From NCBI GenBank assembly GCA_006937955.1, contig SSNP01000005.1:5956093-6020092 (forward strand): 64,000 nt of DNA. Reading direction: 5' to 3'. The stretch's first letter is position 1. Every line of letters starts with the position of its first letter. The notes below the pieces were generated by a model. It did not search any database, had not been told where the DNA came from, and saw only the letters and a program-made list of their open reading frames with translations. Positions 51,501 through 61,700 of the stretch are shown one piece after another. Source of the stretch: Pachypanchax playfairii (Eukaryota; Chordata; Actinopteri; Cyprinodontiformes; Aplocheilidae). The position numbers and the translations under genes are program-made.

Positions 51501-52179
51501 ATTGAAATGCTGTGAAAAGGTTCATTAAGACAGAGGATTTGTCAGTGGTGGTCACTCACAGAGCCTGCAGCACAGCGCAGGTAGTCCATAGCAACAGGAA
51601 ACACATTTCCCAGGTACAGAGAGAAACCAGACGTGATGAGCAGACTCCCCTGAGGAACACAGACGTGCACGCAGTTGTAGACACCATTTACAGGAAGAAA
51701 AAAAAACACAAATTCCTTCCACTGAATGAAACATGTACGGTTAATATAATCCAAAAAGAAACTGCTGACATTTATGATTCTGAGAAAACAAGTTCATTTT
51801 ATCCATCAGGGACAAACTTCCCCTGCTTGAAAGTGAAAGCACAAAACAACAAAACACAAACACACATGTTGTTTCATCAGATAACTCATTTCTCAGGTGT
51901 CCTTTCATTGTCCTTTCTCACCCCTATGAAGACACTGTAGAGCCAGGATCTGCAGCTGAAGCAGGGGTGCCTTAGACGCTCTGGTTGGGACAGCTGCAGG
52001 TCACTGGCCCTCACATCCACCGTGTAGCTGTCACGCTCAGGCCTTTCCCTCTCTCGTCTGTCTGGTCTTATCTCCACTCCTCTGTCGCCTCGGCGTCCCA
52101 GTGTCCCACTGCCTCTCTCCAAAGTGGACATGTGGCTGTAAGTGAATTCATCTCTGGCGGACAGCTCTTCATGCTGCAT
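48541..52179 (-). CDS. mlc1: MLC1, astrocytic eight-span membrane protein
   Basis: MLC1 works with GlialCAM in astrocyte end-feet and junctions, regulating volume-activated chloride flux; human mutations cause megalencephalic leukoencephalopathy with subcortical cysts. Eleven coding exons join in frame: 51922-52179, 51560-51649, 51351-51404, 51137-51238, 50892-50993, 50713-50784, 50510-50626, 50354-50410, 49112-49234, 48824-48985 and 48541-48618. They make 404 residues (human 377). The cytosolic N-terminus keeps DEFTYSHMSTLERG but carries an Arg-rich insert (RRDRRERERPERD-like, about residues 30-52) that makes it longer. Strong landmarks are SGFSLYLGNVFPVAMDYL, VSTFAVTTTCLVWFGCKL, GPYLSVTFFWILVA and IAISSVTSPLLFSASGFL. 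The C-terminus FDKDRAWKAVMVQIAQ* matches human FDKEKAWRAVVVQMAQ. Most exons begin and end in phase 0. Confidence 0.95.
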
Positions 52180-52417
52180 CGTTTTTACTATTGTGGTGGA
52201 AAAGGAAACAGAAAGGAGACATGAAGAATGTAAAAGTTTTGCTTTTTAGCCATTAAATGTATTTTCTTTAGCAAAACACGGAGCAGAAAACTGCAACATT
52301 GGAAATCAGTAAACACATTAAACCGAGGTCAGCTGAGCTGCACAGAAACGAACCCTCCTGCTAAATAAACAAGCTTTGTTACAGTTTTGTTTGAACACAT
52401 TCATTTACACTCACCCG

Positions 52418-52450
52418 TTGTTGTGAATCTCCACAGTTAAGCCAAAAGTA
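52418..52450 (-). other. mlc1 5' non-coding exon (partial boundary)
   Basis: A good donor (ACAACGG then GTGAGTG on the minus strand) at about 52417 lies upstream of a pyrimidine-rich acceptor at about 52193 that precedes the mlc1 ATG. This suggests a split 5' UTR. The outer boundary and promoter are not defined by the sequence alone. Confidence 0.4.
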
Positions 52451-52459
52451 TCCGTAACA

Positions 52460-55400
52460 GCTGCTATCAAAACACCACATGCAAGAAAACTTATTTATGT
52501 CTGTAGCTTCTTCTGCACCCGCCCCATCTCTCTCCCACACACTTCTACTCTTTCTTCATCCCTACTTTCCTCCTCTTCTTTTCTTTTTTCACTCTCTCTC
52601 CTGCCTGCTACGTGTTGTTTCTCAGCTGAAAAGTTTTTGGAGCCCTTCAAAGCGTGGAGCTAAAACACATGGCTCTTGTGCTGCCAGCCTACTTTGTGCC
52701 AGAGGGAATGCACTTGTGCATGACAACAAGGGGAGGATGAAGGGGCTCACACTGGGGGCAGAGTTAGTGGGGCAAACCCCTCTTTTATCCTCCTCCCCAT
52801 TTGCTCATGCGTTCACATGCATACACACTCACGCATGTGCACGTCAGCCCACTTAGAACACTGAACAATGGGCCTTCAGAACTAAAAACGCGTCGACACG
52901 GTAAGTTTTCACCACACAGAAATGAGAATTTCTTTAAAATCTACTCAGTCAAACGGTGTGCGTGCTCATCTCTTTGTGTTACTTCCTCTGGTGTTACTTT
53001 ACTTGCAGTTCACAGCTCAGTAAATTAAGATGCCCTGCAGAGCTTTAGAAAAGAGCCAACAGAGACATTTCTTTGGCTTCATCACATGGTAGGTCTCAAT
53101 CTGGTGATGAATCATTATTTTTTTCATTTTCACCAAAATCTAACTCTGGATCCTGCTGAGTGATGACACTGAGAGTGTGTGTGTGTGTCAGTTTTGTACA
53201 TGTGTAAACATACATGACAAGTTTGTGCACCTCAGGATTCCATTCAGTCCTTAATGCAGCACAGCATTCCCAGCTCTAAATTGTTCCCGGGCAGCTGTAA
53301 CCATGGCAACTCCTTAACAACTGCTGTCACAATGTCCCTCATCAACAAATACAGCGTGCACCCAAAAAAATAAATAAAACGAGCAGTTTGTAACAGTTTC
53401 TGAGATTCTGTGAAACAATCAGCTACAGAAATATAATTCAGATCAATTATTTAAATCAATCATTTTGTAATAAATTCATAAATCTAAAAGTTAAATAAAT
53501 TTGGAGATTTTTTTTATGCTGCTGGTAACGTTATTATCTGACAAAAAGAAATAAACTATTTTCATTTAACCACGTTTCAGCTGCAGGTTCACAGGTCAAA
53601 CCCTCCAGCAAACAAAAAGAGAAAAACACGACTGAATGAAAATAAAAAGCAGAAAACAGTTTTGTGAATCTCGCAATGATTATTTAAAGTCGATGTACAT
53701 CATGTCTGGTGGAGAAGTGGGAGCAGCATCATATCGGCAGCAGCTGTGACCCCACATCGTCTTCACAGCTTCACGCTTTACCTTCTGTGTCCCTTTAATT
53801 CTTTTCTTATTTACATTGTTTTCTTCCTGTTTCAAAACGACAATTTTTTTAAGTGTAAATCGATACATAATGTTTATTGTATTATACAGAGAGGAAACTG
53901 GTTGGGATGATTTTTTTTGTTTTACAGATATCATCGTAAAATGCCCCGATGCTCATTTACTTCACTAATTACATTTTCATTATCCACAGTTTGTTTTATC
54001 TTCTAGACTTTTCTCTTAGAATGATAAAGTGTTAATCTGTTCCAGACTCAACCGAGTCTAACAAGATACTGCACCGTGCAGAATTCTCATTTCACATCTC
54101 TCAGGGCTTTCTGAAGATTCTCAGTCTTTCTTTAGACATTAAAGAAAATCAATTTTCATGGCGTCACATTTGCATTTTAGACCCTGTTCATCTATTTGAG
54201 ATATTTTTACAGGCCTGGACCTTTAAATTTTATCATCAGTTTGACTAATTTGCTCTGAGATACTGAACACAGAGTGAAGTTATTCCACATTTTTGACCAG
54301 CAGTGGTTTGGGGATATTTTATTAGTATGAAAATGCTATTTTATTTTATTTATTTATTTTTTGGGGGGGTGGAAGAACAAAAAATGAAATAAAACTTTAA
54401 CTTGCAATTAAACATGTACTTTTTGATAAACTGTGTAAAAATCTGTACAAATACTGACCGGATAATTTAAACTGACCAGATAATATAACCATTTACAATT
54501 TATAAAATAAAAACTCTTCCCTTAAAAGTTCCAATAAGCAAAATTATTTTGATGCAAATTTAATAGCTGGTGTTTGTTGGAATCTCCATCACCTTCAATT
54601 AAACAATCAAAATTAAAGCCAGTGATTCACATCTTGTTTTAATAACAACATAAACGAGCTGTGAATAAAGTTTCTCACGTTTTTATTTAGTCATTATTTA
54701 GCTTCCATTGCCACTCGCTCTGCTGGGAGTCACATTAAACCACCGACCCACTGAGATCTGACCTTTAGCAGCTGAGAACAAAGTAGCAACAGGCAGCCTT
54801 CAAATGTTTTTCATCAAACAGAATTATAGATGTATCGGTCTGTTAAAAAAGAGCCTGAACAAAATGAAACTAAAAGAAAATGTATTCTGTTTTTTTGCCT
54901 TTTCTTTATAGAAGATATCTCGTGTCATACATGTTCACAATCCTGGAAAAACTGCTAATGTTTCCCATTTCCGAACTAAACAGCCTCTCAGAAATGAAAC
55001 AATGACATCCTTTACGGTGACACATTATTAGTGACTCATGCTAATGATGAAAACTATTCTCAGTTGCGAAAACAGCTCCGTTAATGTAACGCGACCAGAA
55101 AACAAGTCATCTCTCTGACATGCAACACTTAAACATTTATATTTATAAGATGAACTTTTTTTTTTTTGTTTTTACAATAATATCCAACAGTAAGACACAT
55201 GAGAGAGAAAAAGATGAGGTTATATACATAAACTTACATTATCAATAACTCTGTTTTTATCAACAAAATGTACAAAGCGGTGGAGGAAGTAAAAGCCCTC
55301 CAGACGTCTCAGATCCAAACTTGCTCTTGGTTACGTTAGATTTACTTACTTTCATTTGGCTTTACAGAAAGTTCATCACAGACTCACAAATATACAAATG

Positions 55401-55773
55401 ATCGTTTCTGTACAGATCCAAATATTTCAGCTAATAATCACAACATGAGGCAAGTGGCTCCCCCTTGTTTCCAGGGTTACACTGATGGCTTATTACATTA
55501 CATTGATGTTGCTTATTGAGCCATGAGAAGTTCTGATGACTGTGTTTAGTTGGTTATTGGCAAGTTGAGGCTTAGTACAGCAACTATATGATGCGTTAGT
55601 AGACATTTATCCTCAAGGCTGTGCTAAGATAACAAGAAGCACACTAGCAACTGATGAGATGTACAGAGACACATTTTTAATACAAGTAGTCTGCGACTAG
55701 AAGTAATCCATCTCTCAGACAGGTGTCAGTTTAGTGGTGGGTCTCTGATTCTGGGTTCATGAAGTTCAAGAGT
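52460..55773. other. mlc1 upstream region and btbd11 3' UTR/intergenic DNA
   Basis: No recognised exon. The interval includes a (TG)n tract at about 53174-53189, an AT-rich ATTT-repeat stretch at 54336-54362 followed by a G-run, and a minus-strand open frame at 53680-53934. That frame ends in a somewhat protein-like segment (GHSCCRYDAAPTSPPDMMY) that matches no family I know. The right part is presumably the btbd11 3' UTR. Confidence 0.45.
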
Positions 55774-58700
55774 TCAGACTATTGATCCCTTGGAGGAAGA
55801 CAAATGGATGGACTGGATACGGATGGCCAGGGTTCTCTCCAAGGCCTGCAGGATGTCGGCGCCGGGGCTTTCAGGAGGTGCGTCGTACAGCAGCTGTTTG
55901 AACGGCTCCAGCTCAATCAGGATCACCATGTTCTTCAGGAAGTAGCCCTCGATGTAGGACGCCAGGTCCGGCGCATCAAGAAACTGTAATTGAGGAGAGA
56001 TGTTAAATGTATGTGGCTTATTGTATATGCTCTGTGTTTGATGCTTCTTTGTGATCAGTTATTTTACCTTTGTGTGATTGTAGAGCTCCACACACGTTTC
56101 TGTGTTTATGTTTTTTGCACAGATGATCTCACAGTGCCTCTGCAGAGCTTCCAGCTGGAAGAACTTGGCTGCTGACAGAAGCTGAAAAAAAACATCCAAT
56201 TAAAAACAACCAGTTTGTATTTGATTTTGGCTGCAAAACATTTACATGATCATGGTGCAATATTCAGATTTACAAAGGGTGTTTTATTATTACGGTTTTT
56301 AGATGCACATTTCAATAAGAATAATAGAAAAAGTGAAAATAAAACATTTGATGAAGGATGTTTCTCCTGTTTGAGTTGGTTTTTACACTATCCAAAAAGG
56401 TCTTTCCACATTTGCACATTTTAAAATGTAGATTTTTGGTTGGATATTTGTTTCTGTTTTTTCTAAAGCTATTATTATTACTACTACTATTACTAGTACC
56501 ATTACTCTTTTTTATTACTTTTGTAAGGGTAAAATATTCAGAAATTCACTTGCCATTTAAAAAATGTAAACTTAATATATTACATTTTTCTTAAAACATT
56601 GCAAATATTTGAAATTAAAGCTGACTGCACGGTGGTGCAGTAGGTAGCACTGTTGCTGTGCAGCAAGAAGGTCTGGGGTTCGACACTGGGTTTGAGACCT
56701 TTCTGTTCTGCCCGTGCACGTGTGCATCAAGGACTCCCACAAACTCAAAATAGGCTTGAGGTTAATTGGCAGCTCTAAATTGCCCCCAAGTTTAAGTGTG
56801 TGAGAATGGTTGTCTGTCTATATGTGGCCCTGTGATGGACAGGTGACCTGTCCAGGTGTAACCCTGCCTCTCACCCAATGACTGCTGGAGATAGACACCA
56901 GTTCCCTGTAACCATGAATAAGAATAAGTGGGTATAGATAATGACTGACTGAAAATAAAGCTACTAAAATGTAATTGAAATATTCTGATTTTAACATCTC
57001 ATTTCAATAAAACCTAAGCTTTAAAGTTATAAAGTGATTAGCTTGCCTGAGCAATGATTTTTAGGACTTAGAAGATATATCAAAAACAAATTCAACCATC
57101 TTCTGGGAAGGATTTCTTGGGATTTCTGCAGTCGCCCACTTCTAATTCTGTTAGTTGGATAGATTACCATATTCATCTCCTACAACTACTTTGTTGCCCC
57201 TAACTGAAAATGTAAAAACATGTTGTGATCTCAAAACACACACACACACAATTAAAATTACAAGTGCTGATTTTTCATGGAGCACAACACAAAAGGAGCT
57301 ATAGCAGCTTGTGGGAATGGGATTTGTGGATTTTTAAGTAATGAAAGTTCCAGGATTGCAGTAGATGCTTTATTGTTGCTCTAACCTCCATAATGTCAGT
57401 GTTTCGGATGTGAAGAGCTTCTGTTCCTCCAAAGTACAGATACTGCATCACCAGCTGATAAAAGTCCCAGTCACGCAGTTCCAACATCAACAGAAACACG
57501 TTAGAATCACAATCAAGAGGCTAAAGGAGGTGAAAATTACTCAGAAAGTTGCAAATTGCATTACCTGAAAGATGTGATATTTGACATTGCTGATTTCAAT
57601 ACAAGTGTTTTCACCACAAGGTCTGTTTGCTAGAAGAGATTTAAATCTTGAGAAAGAGAACAGAAGGATAAAGCAGATATCAGGTTCACAGAGACTCTTA
57701 AATTATTTTATGATAAATTCACGTGTTTGAATTGGTATAATAGGTGGCAAGACAGTGGATGTTTAAGTACCTGTTGGAGGCTGTGAAGAGCAGGACTTTG
57801 TGGGCATAAAAAGGCTTTCCCTCCACCAAAAAGGTCACATCAGACATATCTTTATTGTTCAGAAAGTGAGGATCTGAAATGCACATAAACAGATTAAATT
57901 TATCCCAAATGTCAATAAAAATAAAACATAAGACATTTGCGTCACTGCCTACCTATTACTTGTACTCAATTGATATTTATGTTTTTAATTCCTGTATATG
58001 GACACTAGAGGGCGTTAGGACATTGTTACTTTATTCATAGTATTTGACATTAATTTATAAAAAAAATTGGCTTCAAAGTTGACATTGAAACAATGTGGAA
58101 ATAATGTTTTTATGATCTTCTAATTTCCCACTTTTAAATAATTCTGATAAAGAATCTCACCCAGGCGTGACGACTGCTTCCTTTTTATCTCTGACAGTTT
58201 GGGGATGGGATACGGCCCATAACACTGCATGAAGATGGCAGACAGCTGCTGACTGATCACTTCATTCTGAAAACACACAAACAGAGATACAAAGGAGGTG
58301 AACCCTCTGTGGTACAGCAGAGAGGATTAAGCTTCAGCAGCGTGAACGTTGATCAAACGGCTGTTCTATTAAGCCACACAATCACAGGAATGACACAGAG
58401 TTGAATGGAAATCACATGAACTCATTTCTCACAGCCCCATTTTCTTCAAGACTACTGTAATGGAAAACAGTGACAGCTCAAACAACTGAACTGAAAAGAA
58501 AACAGAACAAAGACCTTTCCACCAGTCCCCCCCGCCACCACCACCCCTACTTAAATCTCCATTTTTCTGTGTAAAATTGGGTTTTCGTGTATCCTTGCTC
58601 TGGTCACCTAGCAAGTTTCAGCCCCAAAAGTGCAATTCTTTCAGTGAAACGTGACAGCAACAAACATCCAAGAGCTTCGTTATCCACCAGGAACAAATAT

Positions 58701-61700
58701 GTTTATGTATAAGTGCCCATACATCTTATAGCTACACAAAAGAAAGAGAGAGAATAAAAGAAAAAGCTTGCTAACAGCTGATTATCTTAATGTCAAGCAA
58801 GCTAAAATAAATATACCAAGCAAGATGGATACTGTACCTGTCACTACTCATAATGTAAGACTTTATGACTGTGCAGATCTAATTCTACTCTGCTAATGAT
58901 GAAATGAATTGATGAGAAAATGTTTTGATCCAATGAGGTACAACAGAAAACAATGGCAGCCTCTCATAAATCACTACCTTTTTAGGTAATTGATATGGAG
59001 CAGGGCTGTGAGGCACGGTCAGCCTCGGTAAAACTCATGACTAAACCACAGAATAACAAGCTGGATAGAAGGTGGAAGAGTGCCAGGGCCAAGATGTATT
59101 TGAAAGAAAAGGACACATGACTGAAGAAGTGAATGTTTTCATTTGCAGATCACGAAGCTGTTTTAGAAAGGCTTGTGTAAAGCAGTTAATACTGTTACTG
59201 GGATGCTGCAATGTAAGGTTACTGCATGGGAGATGCAGACAGTGAGGTACCTTGCTGGCCCTCAGGATCTGGAACATGAGAGGCAGGCCGTGCGTGATGA
59301 GCTCCTCTGTGTACTCCTCTTCCTCAATGCAGCTGAACTCTTTTAGGAGACCCTGGATAAGGGGTCGGCGGTGCTGATTAAAACATGTACGCAGAGACTC
59401 CAGCCAAGTGTGCAAAGTCCACGGAACCCCTGGGAAACATGTTCAAACATTTTTACCAGAAAAGTTTCCATAAAAATGGTGCTGCACACTTTATAAGATA
59501 CAACGAATAAACAGAAACCCACCGAGGCTCCGTATGTCTATGGTGATGTCAACATGTCCATGTTCAGAGCTGTGGTACATGGCTTCTTTAAGGGCTTTAA
59601 GTTTGGCTTTTCCTGTCCGAATGAGGTCAACCTGAGATGAACTTTCACCTTCCAGATCCGAACCTTCTGCTAGAATCTCTTCTAAGGAAAGCACATCCCC
59701 TTTCCCTCTCTCTGTGTGCGATAGCAGCTTCCGAAACACATTTCTACAAGAACAAAAGCACATTTGGGATCAAAAGGCTTTAAGAAATTGGTCTTTACTG
59801 AAGAGGAGTTTGTGTCTGAAGTCTAATATCAAAAACTGTGCTCAGCAATAAGGAAAAATGGTGCATTTGAAAGCGGTTTGTTTCTGAGTTACAGTCACTG
59901 TCATAGTCTATTGGCAGTATGATATTCAGTGTTGAAAGGCTTCCACCTCGTTCTCAGAAAAGGTTCTTTGTAAATGTTTAAAAACAGTAGCTGTCAATCA
60001 ATTATGCAGAAATGTAGCGTTTCATAATGAAAAACCCAAAAAGTTGAAAGGGTGAAAGTGTTGATCAAACAGCTGTTCTACTCATTTCTCACACCCACAC
60101 TCTGATGACTTGTAACACCAGAGGTTGTGATGAAATGTGTAACACTGTTGGAGGAAAAACAGAATCTGAAGATTTGCTTTAACAAAGAATTCTTATGTTG
60201 ATCAGATATTCTGGGTATTTTGAATTGGTGTTGTGTTAAATCACTCATTCTAGACAACAAACGGAAGAAGCAGGAAGGAATTAGAAAATGTGACGGATGA
60301 TCATAAAAGAACCAAAACACAAGTGAAGTCTTTTCTCATCTAAAAGTATCTAAACCTTGTTTTTTTTTTTTTTCAAAAACTTTCACTTTTTCCCCTAAAA
60401 TCTATATGAGACAACTCAAAAGCAGAACAAGCAAAATATTTCTGTATGTACACTCGAGTCCCAAATATAAAATATTACATATAAAAAATGTAGATATTTG
60501 TTTATAAGTAATAAAAAGGGACATTATATGAACAGAGTTCAGTTATGAGCAACAAATCAATGCAGCTGCTGAGGTTTCACTTTTATGGACATGTTTTTTT
60601 TTATTTTGTATTTGTGCAAAAAAAAAAAGATTACACAGTGAACAGTGTGTGTGTGTGTGTGTGTGTGTGTGCTTGTTTTTCTGACCTCCTGAGGACCCGT
60701 TTCCTGACTTTTACTATCTTTCTGGGGTCCGAGGGTTCTTGTGGGGACTGAAGCCTGGTCCCCATGAGGGGGACTCCCCTTTTTAGGGTTAGGGGTTAGG
60801 TTTATAGGTATGGTGTGAATAGAGTTTTAGTTAGTCTTAGGGTTAGTTATAGATCAGTAATGGTTAAGGTTAGGAAAAGGGTTTGGGTTAGGTATAAATC
60901 TAGTTACTAAAATCAATGGAAGTCAATGGACGGTCCCCATAAGGATACCAAAACAAACTTGTGTGTGTGTGTGTTACCTACCTGTGTCCATGAGCTGCAG
61001 CCAAGCTGTAGGAGTTCATGTCTCCCTGCGGCGCAGTAGAAATCCCATTACGATACATGGTTCCCACCATGGGGTCAGCTCCTCGTTCCAGCAGCAAACT
61101 CACCAACTCAAAGTTACCTGCACGTAAATAAAAACACATGGCTGAAGCTACAGACACATCAGAAGAATAATTCACAGCACGGAAGATGAAAGTCAAGCAT
61201 CAATATAATAATTTTATCTTTATTTTCCAGCCTCTGAGATAAATAAGCCTCTAATGTGTGAGAATATCAAGTGACCATACTGATATTCAGGTGTTGTGAC
61301 CAGCTTTTTATGGACAGCCCGCTGCTGTTATCAGTGTGACGCAGTAAATCTGGACCGGAGTCTGAGAGAAGCAGAATCCTGCTGTGTATCTTTACCTGCA
61401 GCGGCAGCCAGCTGCAGCGGCGTCTCTGTGTAGTTTTCCATCCCGTCCTGCAGGGAACCCTCCACGTTCGCTTTGGCATCCAGCAGCAGCTGCAAGCAGA
61501 CGAGCATGATGGAGAGCAATAGGCAGACAAAGAGAGAAGCAGGAAGTCAATTAAACAAAGTTTTTTAAACTGTTTTTTTTTTATATGTAAAACCTCTCAT
61601 CACATTGTCTGAAAATTATTAATCATTTATAAATGATCATGTATCTGGAAGCCCCTGAACTATTTCCTGACACTAACATTCTAATCTAATTGGAGGGAAA

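Noticed and set aside
60780..60900. Interstitial telomere repeat
   Set aside because: TTAGGG-like units are imperfect and embedded in a known type of interspersed repeat, so a fused chromosome end is not indicated.
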